A DNA stretch of 8,154 nucleotides from Actinomycetes bacterium (GCA_023432235.1 JAEYUX010000177.1:1-8154), one strand, 5' to 3'. Counted from the first letter of the stretch, positions 1 through 6,470 are shown. The notes: a model not told the origin generated them from the letters alone. Translations and numbers: made by a program.

Positions 1-207
1 GTCATCGCACCCGGCTTTATCACCACTGACATGACCGCCGAACTCGGCGAGGATGTGGTCAAGCAATACGAACAGTCCATTCCGGCCAAGCGCTTTGGCG
101 CCACGGCCGACGTTGCGGCAGCTGCCGTGTACCTGGCCTCGGATGCGGCAGGCTACGTCTCGGGTGCTGTGTTGCCCGTCGACGGCGGCCTCGGCATGGG
201 TCACTGA
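1..207 (+). CDS. fabG: 3-oxoacyl-ACP reductase FabG, 3' end only
   Basis: This is the last 68 codons of a short-chain dehydrogenase, open from the first base of the window and ending in TGA at 205-207. Visible SDR landmarks are the PG motif after the sixth strand (APGFITTDM, residues 3-11 of the fragment), the segment around AAAVYLASDAAGYVSG, and the C-terminal cofactor/dimer motif PVDGGLGMG just before the stop. These are typical of FabG, which uses NADPH to reduce 3-oxoacyl-ACP to 3-hydroxyacyl-ACP in cytosolic type II fatty acid synthesis. The catalytic Ser-Tyr-Lys lies upstream of the window and cannot be checked. The gene directly precedes fabI, as mabA (fabG1) precedes inhA in mycobacteria, which supports FabG over another SDR. 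Its start is outside the window. Confidence 0.88.
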   Translation, partial: VIAPGFITTDMTAELGEDVVKQYEQSIPAKRFGATADVAAAAVYLASDAAGYVSGAVLPVDGGLGMGH

Positions 208-223
208 CCGCACCACCTTGAAC

Positions 224-228
224 GGAGA
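224..228 (+). promoter_or_regulatory. Ribosome binding site of fabI
   Basis: GGAGA in the short fabG-fabI gap. Its distance to the two consecutive ATGs (230 and 233) favours the second as the real start. Seen directly; use as a ribosome binding site is inferred. Confidence 0.6.
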
Positions 229-232
229 CATG

Positions 233-1000
233 ATGGGAATCCTCGACGGCAAGAACATCCTGGTGACGGGCGTCCTCACGGAAGGTTCGATCGCGTTCGA
301 TGTCGCGCGCTTGGCGCAAGAGCAGGGCGCCACGGTGGTGCTGACCGGCGTTGGCCGCACCCTCAAGATCACGCAGACGATCGCAAAGCGCCTGCCCCAC
401 ACGCCCGCGGTCGTTGAACTCGACGTCACCAACCCCGAGCACCTCGCAGGCCTGGCCGACGCTGTGCGTGAGCACGTGCCGCACCTTGATGGCGTCGTTC
501 ACTCGATTGGTTTCGCGCCGCAGACGGTGATGGGCGGCAACTTCATGGCGGGACAGTGGGAGGACGTTGCCACGGCCATCCACATCTCGTCATATTCGCT
601 CAAGGCGTTGGCTGAGGCAGCGGTGCCGTTGCTTCCCGACGGCGGATCGATTGTGGGCCTCACCTTTGATGCGCGCTTCGCATGGCCCGTCTACGACTGG
701 ATGGGTGTGGCGAAGGCCGCCTTTGAGTCGGTCAACCGCTACCTCGCGCGCGACCTTGGCCCGCAGGGCATCCGGTGCAACGTCGTGTCCGCAGGTCCGC
801 TCAAGACGACAGCCGCGAAGCACATTCCGGGCTTCGACCAGATGGAGGGCCAGTGGTCCACCCGCGCGCCGCTCGGCTGGGACTCGGAAGACACCGAACC
901 CGCTGCCCGCGCAGTTGTCGCGCTCATGAGCGATTGGTTCCCCGCCACCACCGGTGAGATGGTTCACGTGGATGGTGGCGTACACGCGATGGGGCAGTAG
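233..1000 (+). CDS. fabI: Enoyl-ACP reductase (NADH), InhA/FabI type
   Basis: A 255-residue protein that should reduce trans-2-enoyl-ACP to acyl-ACP, the last step of each type II fatty acid elongation cycle. It resembles mycobacterial InhA along its whole length: MGILDGKNILVTG at the N-terminus, the GSIAFDVARLAQEQGA nucleotide-binding region (residues 18-33), HSIGFAPQ (90-97, with Ser91 at the InhA Ser94 position), and the catalytic Tyr154 and Lys161 in YDWMGVAK. Phe145 stands where InhA has Phe149 and E. coli FabI has a tyrosine. PATTGEMVHVDGG is the usual C-terminal motif. Two adjacent ATGs occur at 230 and 233. The second is chosen because GGAG (224-227) lies 5 nt before it but only 2 nt before the first. 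The reading frame stays open upstream to 53, but that part overlaps fabG and has no family resemblance. It sits 25 nt after fabG and 2 nt before the next gene, so an operon is likely. Confidence 0.93.
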   Translation: MGILDGKNILVTGVLTEGSIAFDVARLAQEQGATVVLTGVGRTLKITQTIAKRLPHTPAVVELDVTNPEHLAGLADAVREHVPHLDGVVHSIGFAPQTVMGGNFMAGQWEDVATAIHISSYSLKALAEAAVPLLPDGGSIVGLTFDARFAWPVYDWMGVAKAAFESVNRYLARDLGPQGIRCNVVSAGPLKTTAAKHIPGFDQMEGQWSTRAPLGWDSEDTEPAARAVVALMSDWFPATTGEMVHVDGGVHAMGQ

Positions 1001-1002
1001 CG

Positions 1003-1509
1003 ATGCCAGTACTCATTCTTGCGAGGCATGCGAAAGCGGAGGCGCCGCGCTCCGGTCTTGACGATCACGCACGCGCGCTCACTATGGAAGGCCGCGACGC
1101 GGCCGGCCGCCTTGGCGAACGTTTGAAGGACCTCGGGCACGTGCCGGACCTCGCACTCGTCTCGTCAGCGAACCGCACGGTGCAGACCTTCAAGCGCATG
1201 GCAAGCGCGTGGGGCGATGTCGACAGCCGCATTGAAGACGACCTGTACGAGTCCGCCCGCGAACGCTTTCTCAGTGTGGTCGCCGGAGCAGGAGATGCGC
1301 AGACAGTGCTTGTGGTGGGACATGAGCCCACCACGTCTCACGTCACCGCGTTTCTCGCGGGACCGGGATCTCTCAAGCACCCGCTTCAGCGCATGGCGCA
1401 TGGCATGCCCACTGCAGGCGCCGCGATCCTCGAACTTGATGTGCCGTGGAGTCAGCTCGACGCACGCTGCGCGCGGCTCGTCGATGTGATCGAAGGCAAG
1501 CCGCTCTAG
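1003..1509 (+). CDS. SixA-like histidine phosphatase
   Basis: A 168-residue histidine phosphatase superfamily (phosphoglycerate mutase-like fold) protein. The catalytic RHAKAE motif is at residues 8-13 (His9 is the expected phospho-acceptor), followed by the LTMEGRDAAGRLGERL region, SSANRTVQT with Arg58, Glu83 in DLYES, and the second catalytic histidine in GHEPTTS (His107). The order and short length match the SixA group, whose E. coli member removes phosphate from histidine of signalling phosphotransfer domains. In actinobacteria the substrate is generally unknown, so the function is a family-level call. It has no signal peptide and should be cytosolic. It starts 2 nt after the fabI stop, with a weak GGGG (991-994) 8 nt before the ATG, and the next gene begins 2 nt after its stop, which points to a shared transcript. 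Confidence 0.85.
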   Translation: MPVLILARHAKAEAPRSGLDDHARALTMEGRDAAGRLGERLKDLGHVPDLALVSSANRTVQTFKRMASAWGDVDSRIEDDLYESARERFLSVVAGAGDAQTVLVVGHEPTTSHVTAFLAGPGSLKHPLQRMAHGMPTAGAAILELDVPWSQLDARCARLVDVIEGKPL

Positions 1510-1511
1510 CC

Positions 1512-2471
1512 GTGGATACAGCCCGCCTCATTGACCGGTTGTGGGCGGCTGCGATGCCGATGCAACGCTTGGCGTGGGAGCAGGGCGTATGCGCGCACGC
1601 GGCGATCGATTCCGGTCGCATCAATCACGCGCTCGCGATCGCTCACGATGCCGTGATGCATGCCGACTCTGATGGGCGCCTTGGGGCAACGGGGGATGCG
1701 GGGCTCGTCAATGGTGGGGCCTTGGGCGAGGCAGTCGCGCTCTTGGCACGCGATGGCGATGCGGAGGCGGAAGCCGCGCTTGACCGGCAACGGTGGTGGC
1801 TGCTGCGTTGGTCTCCCCGCGATGACGAGGGTGTGGTGTGGCATCTCACTGGGCGCACCGAGGTGTGGATTGATTCGATCTACATGGTGGTGCCGTTCCT
1901 CATCCTCACCGGTGACGTCGCCCCTGCGGACATGCAATACCGGATGCATCGGGAGCATCTTTGGAACCCCGAGACCGGCCTCTATTCGCACCGTGCAGAC
2001 ACCATGTCGAGAACGCGCACGCGGGCCGAGCCGTGGGCAAGTGGGAACGGCTGGGCCGCCGCCGGCATCGCACGGGCGCTCCACATCGGCGGGGACGGAG
2101 TCCCTCACGAAATGCGCGGGCGCTGGCAACGGGAGACCCGCGCCTTGCTTGACGCGGTAAGCGCCTATGCCGATCCCGCGGGTCGATTTCCGGATGTCCT
2201 CGACGCTCCTGATCGCTTCACTGACGGCACTGCCGGGCTCATGTTCGCCTATGCGGCCTTCACAGGTGTTGCGGACGGTTGGCTGGACGAGCCGTATCGG
2301 GAGCGTGCCGAGCATTGGCTTTCGGGGGCGCTTGCCAATGTGGACGATTCGGGGCTCATCCGCGGCGTCGCGGGAGCACCACATTTTGACCGAGAGGGGA
2401 CGTCAGCCGAGGCCCAGGCGTTCGGGATTCTCGCACTCGCCGCAAGCCAACGCGCGCACAGTGGTGCTTAA
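1512..2471 (+). CDS. GH88/GH105-like glycoside hydrolase
   Basis: A 319-residue protein resembling the alpha6/alpha6-barrel family of unsaturated glucuronyl/rhamnogalacturonyl hydrolases (GH88/GH105). Diagnostic segments are EVWIDSIYMVVPFL, with Asp121 at the position of the catalytic aspartate of YteR-type enzymes, HLWNPETGLYSHRAD (149-163), WASGNGWAAAGIARAL (175-190) and GTSAEAQAFGILAL near the end. These enzymes hydrate the enol-ether bond of unsaturated uronic acids left by polysaccharide lyases. No lyase, sugar transporter or secretion signal is present, so the true substrate is open. The GTG at 1512 is chosen because it lies 2 nt after the phosphatase stop. An upstream in-frame GTG at 1446 would overlap that gene by 64 nt and add arginine-rich sequence unlike the family. 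ATG 1554 is another option. There is no good Shine-Dalgarno at 1512 (GAAGG lies 15 nt away), so the start is uncertain. The stop overlaps that of convergent serB. Confidence 0.75.
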   Translation: MDTARLIDRLWAAAMPMQRLAWEQGVCAHAAIDSGRINHALAIAHDAVMHADSDGRLGATGDAGLVNGGALGEAVALLARDGDAEAEAALDRQRWWLLRWSPRDDEGVVWHLTGRTEVWIDSIYMVVPFLILTGDVAPADMQYRMHREHLWNPETGLYSHRADTMSRTRTRAEPWASGNGWAAAGIARALHIGGDGVPHEMRGRWQRETRALLDAVSAYADPAGRFPDVLDAPDRFTDGTAGLMFAYAAFTGVADGWLDEPYRERAEHWLSGALANVDDSGLIRGVAGAPHFDREGTSAEAQAFGILALAASQRAHSGA

Positions 2472-3121
2472 GCGACGCGACTGATCGCGTCGAGAATGAG
2501 CGGCCATGCCTCATCGATGCGCGGCCCGTCGATAGCGATGTCGGCCGCCTCGCGCACCACTGGCTTCGCAGCGAACGCGACGGATACCCCGGCGATGTCC
2601 ATCATGCCGAGGTCATTGGCCCCATCGCCGATGGCAACGGTGTCGGCAATGTCGATGCCCTCCGCTGCGGCAAAGGCTTTCAGTGCGATTGCCTTCGCGT
2701 TGCGGTCAACGACGGGCCCGATCGTTCGCCCGGTGAGGGCGCCATCGCTCACCTCAAGACGATTCGCGACAAAGTGGGTAATCCCAACGCGCGCAGCAAT
2801 CGCCGTGACAATCTCCTCGAAGCCTCCGGAGACGAGCGCGACAACCCAGCCGGCCGCTTGAGCGGATGCCACCAACTCCGCAGCCCCAGGGGTCAGTTCC
2901 ACCTCGGCAATGACGTCGGCAAAGACGCTATCCGGCACGCCCTTGAGCGTGGCAACGCGTTCAGCGAGCGACGCAGCGAAATCTAGCTCGCCGCGCATTG
3001 CCCGTTCGGTGATCTCCGCAACAAGCTTCTCGGTGCCAGCGCGCGCAGCAATGAGTTCGATCACTTCCTGGCGAATCAGCGTGGAGTCGACGTCCAGGAC
3101 TAACAGGTGACGCCTGCTCAT
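2468..3121 (-). CDS. serB: Phosphoserine phosphatase SerB, single HAD domain
   Basis: A 217-residue HAD-family phosphatase that should hydrolyse phosphoserine to serine, the last step of serine synthesis, in the cytosol. All four HAD motifs are visible: DVDST at residues 10-14 (Asp10 nucleophile, Asp12 general acid/base), SGGF at 98-101, Lys143 in DRNAKA, and GDGANDLGM at 165-173. Substrate-side residues typical of SerB are also present: Glu19 near the cap and Arg55 in SLAERVATLKG, a stretch almost identical to the E. coli enzyme. The HAD domain starts within the first 10 residues, so the N-terminal ACT-type region of longer mycobacterial and E. coli SerB proteins is absent. The length is like the archaeal M. 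jannaschii enzyme. Its ATG overlaps the glgC stop (ATGA), suggesting translational coupling to glgC. Its TAA overlaps the stop of the convergent hydrolase. Confidence 0.93.
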   Translation of the reverse strand: MSRRHLLVLDVDSTLIRQEVIELIAARAGTEKLVAEITERAMRGELDFAASLAERVATLKGVPDSVFADVIAEVELTPGAAELVASAQAAGWVVALVSGGFEEIVTAIAARVGITHFVANRLEVSDGALTGRTIGPVVDRNAKAIALKAFAAAEGIDIADTVAIGDGANDLGMMDIAGVSVAFAAKPVVREAADIAIDGPRIDEAWPLILDAISRVA

Positions 3122-4359
3122 GCGGTGACGATCGTCCCCTTTGCCACCACGGTAAGTCCCGACTCAGTGACAGTGAACCCGCGCGCAATGTCCGCTTCGC
3201 GGTCAATACCGATGCGTGCCCCCTCCTCGACCACCACGTTCTTGTCGAGGATGGCGCGGTGCACCTGGGCGTGACGGCCGATGTGAACGTCATCAAGCAA
3301 CACCGAATCGGACACCGTTGACCACGAGTGGAGGCGAACCCCCGGCGACAGCACTGAACCGGTCACGGTGGCTCCCGAGACGATGACGCCAGGCGACACG
3401 ACCGAATCCGCGGCGTGGCCCAAGCGGCCCTCTTCCGAGTGGATGAACTTCGCGGGAGGTTCAGTGATGAGGCCCTGATGCACGGGCCATTGGTCGTTAT
3501 AGACGTTGAACACCGGCGTCACTGCGATGAGGTCCATGTGGGCGTCGTAGTAGGAATCAATCGTTCCCACGTCGCGCCAATAGTCGCGGTCGCGCTCAGT
3601 AGAGCCCGGAACGTCGTTCCGCACGAAGTCGTAGAAGCCGCACGTGCCTTTGTCGACAAAGTAGGGGACGATGTCGCCGCCCATGTCGTGCTTCGACGAC
3701 TCGTTGTCAGCGTCGGCCGCGAGGGCCTCAAGGAGGGGGCCGACGCTCGCGACGTAGTTGCCCATCGACGCGAGAATCTCGTTGGGAGAGTCGGGCAAAC
3801 CATCGGGGTTGGTGGGCTTCTCCAGGAACGCGCGCACGCGATGTGGGCTCGTGGGGTCAACGTCGATGACGCCAAACTGGTCCGCCATTGAAATTGGCTG
3901 GCGAATACCCGCGACGGTGAAATCGGCGCCTGACTCGATGTGCGCGTCGACCATCTGCGAGAAGTCCATGCGGTACACGTGGTCCGCACCCACGATGACA
4001 ACGATGTCGGGCCGCTCGTCCTCGATGATGTTGACGCACTGGTAAATCGCGTCGGCGCTGCCGAGATACCAATGCTTGCCGCGACGCTGCTGTGCCGGAA
4101 CAGGTGCCACGTAGTTGCCGAGCAGCGGCGACATGCGCCATGTGCGAGCAATGTGACGGTCGAGCGAATGCGACTTGTACTGCGTCAGCACGACGATGTG
4201 CAGGTAGTGCGAATTGACGAGGTTGCTCAAAGCGAAGTCGACGAGTCGGTACGTGCCGCCAAAGGGCACGGCTGGCTTGGCGCGGGCAGCGGTCAATGGC
4301 ATGAGCCGCTTGCCCTCCCCTCCAGCGAGGATGATGGCAAGGACCTTAGGCGCTGGCAT
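3118..4359 (-). CDS. glgC: Glucose-1-phosphate adenylyltransferase GlgC
   Basis: A 413-residue ADP-glucose pyrophosphorylase: ATP plus glucose-1-phosphate gives ADP-glucose and pyrophosphate, the committed step of bacterial glycogen synthesis. The N-terminal nucleotidyltransferase domain carries LAGGEGKRLMPLT (residues 11-23), AKPAVPFGG (27-35, a region linked to allosteric control in the family), GSADAIYQ (100-107), GADHVYRMD (124-132), FLEKP (178-182, sugar-phosphate site) and WRDVGTID (261-268). The C-terminal third (about 315-400) shows hexapeptide left-handed beta-helix character (VVSPGVIVSGATVTGSVLSPG). The length is normal for the family. It is first in a two-gene minus-strand unit with serB and is divergent from glgA, as in M. 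tuberculosis (Rv1213 and Rv1212c). There is no Shine-Dalgarno at the ATG, but a -10-like hexamer lies 6 nt upstream, suggesting a leaderless mRNA. Confidence 0.96.
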   Translation of the reverse strand: MPAPKVLAIILAGGEGKRLMPLTAARAKPAVPFGGTYRLVDFALSNLVNSHYLHIVVLTQYKSHSLDRHIARTWRMSPLLGNYVAPVPAQQRRGKHWYLGSADAIYQCVNIIEDERPDIVVIVGADHVYRMDFSQMVDAHIESGADFTVAGIRQPISMADQFGVIDVDPTSPHRVRAFLEKPTNPDGLPDSPNEILASMGNYVASVGPLLEALAADADNESSKHDMGGDIVPYFVDKGTCGFYDFVRNDVPGSTERDRDYWRDVGTIDSYYDAHMDLIAVTPVFNVYNDQWPVHQGLITEPPAKFIHSEEGRLGHAADSVVSPGVIVSGATVTGSVLSPGVRLHSWSTVSDSVLLDDVHIGRHAQVHRAILDKNVVVEEGARIGIDREADIARGFTVTESGLTVVAKGTIVTA

Positions 4360-4365
4360 GTGCCC

Positions 4366-4371
4366 AGCATA
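4366..4371 (-). promoter_or_regulatory. Putative -10 element of glgC, leaderless
   Basis: Reading the minus strand, TATGCT ends 6 nt before the glgC ATG, which would put the transcription start at or next to the A of the start codon. It fits the TANNNT consensus of actinobacterial sigma-70-type promoters. No convincing -35 hexamer was found 16-18 nt upstream. The leaderless reading is inferred from spacing and the lack of a Shine-Dalgarno. Confidence 0.55.
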
Positions 4372-4419
4372 GGCACGAAGCGGGTTGCGCGGGAGGGCTC
4401 ACGCGCCGAGCGAAACGAC

Positions 4420-4425
4420 TACGGT
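4420..4425 (+). promoter_or_regulatory. Putative -10 element of glgA, leaderless
   Basis: TACGGT fits TANNNT and ends 6 nt before the glgA ATG at 4432, placing the expected transcription start at the start codon. There is no purine-rich Shine-Dalgarno before the ATG other than a weak AGAG directly next to it. No clear -35 was seen. The spacing is the same as at glgC. Confidence 0.55.
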
Positions 4426-4431
4426 TAGAGA

Positions 4432-5634
4432 ATGCGCGTCGATATCCTTACCCGCGAATACCCGCCCTTCATTTATGGAGGCGCGGGCGTCCATGTCGCC
4501 GAGCTCGCCAAGGTGCTCCGTTCCCACGTCGATGTGTACGTGCGCGCGTTCGACGGAAGCCGTGATGAGCAAGGTGTGACCGGTTACCTCGCATTGGGCG
4601 GGGGAGTGGGTGAGGCATCTCTCGACGTCCTCGCTCACAACCTGCCGATGGCGAACGACTGCATCGGCACCGACCTCGTTCATTCCCACACGTGGTACGC
4701 GAACATGGCGGGGCACCTTGCCAAGCAACTTCATGGGGTGCCGCATGTGCTGAGCGCCCACTCCCTTGAGCCTCTGCGGCCGTGGAAAGCGGAGCAACTT
4801 GGTGGCGGCTATCGCGTGTCGAGTTGGATCGAGAAGACGGCGTACGAAGCGGCCGACGCGATCATCGCCGTATCTGCGGGGATGCGGGATGACGTCCTGC
4901 GTTGCTACCCCAATGTCGATCCGGCTCGCGTCCACGTGGTCCACAACGGCATCGATGTTGACGCGTGGGCGGCTCCGGCGAGCGATGAGGACAAGGCCGC
5001 GGCCGACGCTGTGGTCGCGCGGTATGGCATTGATAGGTCGCGCCCGGCCGTCGTCTTTGTTGGCCGTATCACGCGCCAAAAGGGCCTGCCGTATCTCTTG
5101 CAGGCGGTGAGGCGTCTTCCTCACGACGTTCAGGTGGTCTTGTGCGCAGGGGCACCGGACACCAAGGAGATCGCCGCTGAGGTTGCTGGTGCCGTGGCGG
5201 ACTTGCAGCAGCAGCGCGACGGCGTCATCTGGATCGAGGAAATGCTGCCCCGCGCCGAGCTCGTCGCGGTGCTCGACGCATGCACCACATTTGTATGCCC
5301 GTCGATCTATGAGCCGCTCGGCATTGTGAACCTTGAGGCAATGGCGGTGGGGTTGCCGGTGGTTGGGACTGCCACAGGGGGCATCCCCGAAGTCATTGAC
5401 GACGGCGTCACCGGCTTCCTCGTGCCAATTGAGCAGGCGACCGATGGGACGGGAACGCCCACAAACCCGGACGCGTACGTAGCGGATCTCGCCGATGCCC
5501 TCACACGGATGGTCTCGGACCGAGAGGCGGCGAAGGCGATGGGTGAGGCGGGGCGTCAGCGTGCCGCCGAGCACTTCTCGTGGGACGCGATCGCAGAGCG
5601 GACCGTCGAGGTTTACCGGACCGTTCTCGGTTAG
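4432..5634 (+). CDS. glgA: GlgA/GlgM-type alpha-glucan glycosyltransferase (GT4)
   Basis: A 400-residue two-domain GT-B glycosyltransferase. The N-terminal domain shows LTREYPPFIYGGAGVHVAEL (residues 6-25) and VHSHTWYAN (83-91), then HSLEPLRPWK (110-119). The C-terminal nucleotide-sugar domain shows VGRITRQKG (210-218, with the Arg/Lys pair that contacts the donor phosphates), the EX7E motif (Glu294 to Glu302 in YEPLGIVNLEA) and TGGIPEVI (315-322). These match actinobacterial proteins annotated as glycogen synthase GlgA. The M. tuberculosis counterpart, Rv1212c, has been recast as GlgM, which joins ADP-glucose to glucose-1-phosphate to make maltose-1-phosphate. Which reaction applies here cannot be read from sequence. 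At about 400 residues it is shorter than classical GT5 GlgA (about 480). Divergent pairing with glgC supplies the ADP-glucose link. Confidence 0.92.
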   Translation: MRVDILTREYPPFIYGGAGVHVAELAKVLRSHVDVYVRAFDGSRDEQGVTGYLALGGGVGEASLDVLAHNLPMANDCIGTDLVHSHTWYANMAGHLAKQLHGVPHVLSAHSLEPLRPWKAEQLGGGYRVSSWIEKTAYEAADAIIAVSAGMRDDVLRCYPNVDPARVHVVHNGIDVDAWAAPASDEDKAAADAVVARYGIDRSRPAVVFVGRITRQKGLPYLLQAVRRLPHDVQVVLCAGAPDTKEIAAEVAGAVADLQQQRDGVIWIEEMLPRAELVAVLDACTTFVCPSIYEPLGIVNLEAMAVGLPVVGTATGGIPEVIDDGVTGFLVPIEQATDGTGTPTNPDAYVADLADALTRMVSDREAAKAMGEAGRQRAAEHFSWDAIAERTVEVYRTVLG

Positions 5635-5646
5635 GCTCAAGGCATC

Positions 5647-6435
5647 ATGAATGACGTTCTGCGACTCAACGATGTGTCCTTGCGACGTGGCGAGAATCCT
5701 GTCCTTCACCAGGTGTCGTGGAGCGTTGATTCGCGTGATCGGTGGGTCGTGCTCGGCCCGAATGGCGCAGGCAAGACGACGCTCCTCACGATGTGCGCCG
5801 CGCGCATGCACCCCACGTCGGGATCAGTGACGGTCCTCGGCCAGGAGCTGGGCGAAACCGATACGCAAGAACTGCGGATCCGCGTCGGCCTCGCGAGCGC
5901 GGCACTCGCCGACATCATTCCGCCGGGCGAGACCGTTCGAAACCTCGTTCTCACCGCCGCCTACGGCATCACCGGACGCTGGCGAGAAGACTACGAAAGC
6001 GTCGATGAGCGTCGGGCAGATGACCTGCTCGCCGCTTTCGGAATGCACGCCTTTGCCGATCGCACGTTCGCCACGCTGAGTGAAGGTGAGCGCAAACGCG
6101 TTCAGATTGCGCGTGCTCTCATGGCGGATCCGGAACTGCTTCTGCTCGACGAGCCAGCGGCTGGTCTTGACCTCGGTGGGCGCGAGGAGCTGCTTGCCGC
6201 TCTCACCGAATTGGCGGGGGACAGGCGCTCACCGGCGATGGTGCTCGTCACCCATCACGTCGAGGAAATTCCGGTTGGCTTCACGCACCTTCTCTTGATG
6301 AAGGACGGTCGCATCGTGGCGGCCGGCCCGCTCCACGAGACCCTCACGGAGGCGAATCTCGTTGCCGCATACGGCATCAACGTTCAGTTGCGCGAGGACG
6401 ACGGCCGCTGGACAGCTCGCCAGCTCCGCGATTAA
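5647..6435 (+). CDS. Stand-alone ABC transporter ATP-binding protein
   Basis: A 262-residue single ABC ATPase. Walker A is GPNGAGKT (residues 37-44), the signature is LSEGE (144-148), Walker B is LLLLDEP (164-170) with D-loop AGLD, and the switch histidine is His203 in VTHH. The usual Q-loop glutamine is not evident: the matching stretch reads VGLASAALADIIPPGETV, recalling the ModF-like group (COG1119), so it may be a family trait. No permease or binding protein is adjacent, and the protein has no membrane segment, so it may pair with a distant permease or act outside transport. The substrate is unknown. ATG 5647 is 12 nt after glgA, with AAGG (5639-5642) 4 nt before it. TAGGCT (5632-5637), which overlaps the glgA stop, could serve as a -10, but co-transcription with glgA is equally possible. 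Confidence 0.88.
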   Translation: MNDVLRLNDVSLRRGENPVLHQVSWSVDSRDRWVVLGPNGAGKTTLLTMCAARMHPTSGSVTVLGQELGETDTQELRIRVGLASAALADIIPPGETVRNLVLTAAYGITGRWREDYESVDERRADDLLAAFGMHAFADRTFATLSEGERKRVQIARALMADPELLLLDEPAAGLDLGGREELLAALTELAGDRRSPAMVLVTHHVEEIPVGFTHLLLMKDGRIVAAGPLHETLTEANLVAAYGINVQLREDDGRWTARQLRD

Positions 6436-6441
6436 CAACGG

Positions 6442-6457
6442 GCAGGCAACCGCCTGC
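6442..6457. repeat. Short perfect inverted repeat before nfeD
   Basis: GCAGGC (6442-6447) and GCCTGC (6452-6457) around an AACC loop, starting 6 nt after the ABC ATPase stop. No T-tract follows, so it is a poor intrinsic terminator. It directly abuts TAGGTT (6458-6463), a possible -10, so it could be an attenuating hairpin or an operator. It may also be chance. Confidence 0.4.
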
Positions 6458-6463
6458 TAGGTT
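6458..6463 (+). promoter_or_regulatory. Possible -10 of the nfeD-SPFH unit
   Basis: TAGGTT matches TANNNT and lies 19 nt before the preferred nfeD start, leaving room for a short leader that contains the Shine-Dalgarno. The nearest -35-like string, TTAACA (6432-6437), is spaced 20 nt, longer than optimal. Weak evidence. Confidence 0.3.
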
Positions 6464-6470
6464 CACGGGG

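Larger units (their letters stand above)
4360..4431. promoter_or_regulatory. glgC-glgA divergent promoter region
   Basis: These 72 nt separate the two glycogen genes and must hold both promoters unless they lie inside the coding regions. A -10-like hexamer sits 6 nt from each start codon, leaving 48 nt between the two hexamers for -35 contacts and any regulator. A short inverted repeat, GCGCG (4387-4391) and CGCGC (4402-4406) with 10 nt between, lies near the middle. In such GC-rich DNA it may be chance. No known operator was recognised. Confidence 0.6.

Noticed and set aside
53..229. An upstream extension of fabI giving a 315-residue protein
   Set aside because: The added part lies inside fabG in another frame, has no family resemblance, and a Shine-Dalgarno marks the start at 233.
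1446..1511. A longer hydrolase starting at GTG 1446
   Set aside because: It would overlap the phosphatase gene by 64 nt, and the added arginine-rich residues look like an out-of-frame reading of that gene.
1506..2384. A 292-residue open frame on the minus strand opposite the hydrolase
   Set aside because: The plus-strand frame carries clear GH88/GH105 motifs, while the minus-strand frame has none and is rich in Arg and Pro.
4387..4406. GCGCG/CGCGC inverted repeat in the glgC-glgA gap as an operator
   Set aside because: Only 5 bp per arm, built entirely of G and C in GC-rich DNA, so chance is the simpler explanation. It is mentioned in the promoter-region entry but not claimed as a site.
4399..5811. 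A 470-residue open frame on the minus strand opposite glgA
   Set aside because: It covers a well-supported glycosyltransferase gene on the other strand, has no recognisable domain, is rich in Arg, His and Asp as expected from reversed GC-rich codons, and runs into the ABC ATPase gene. It is a codon-bias shadow.
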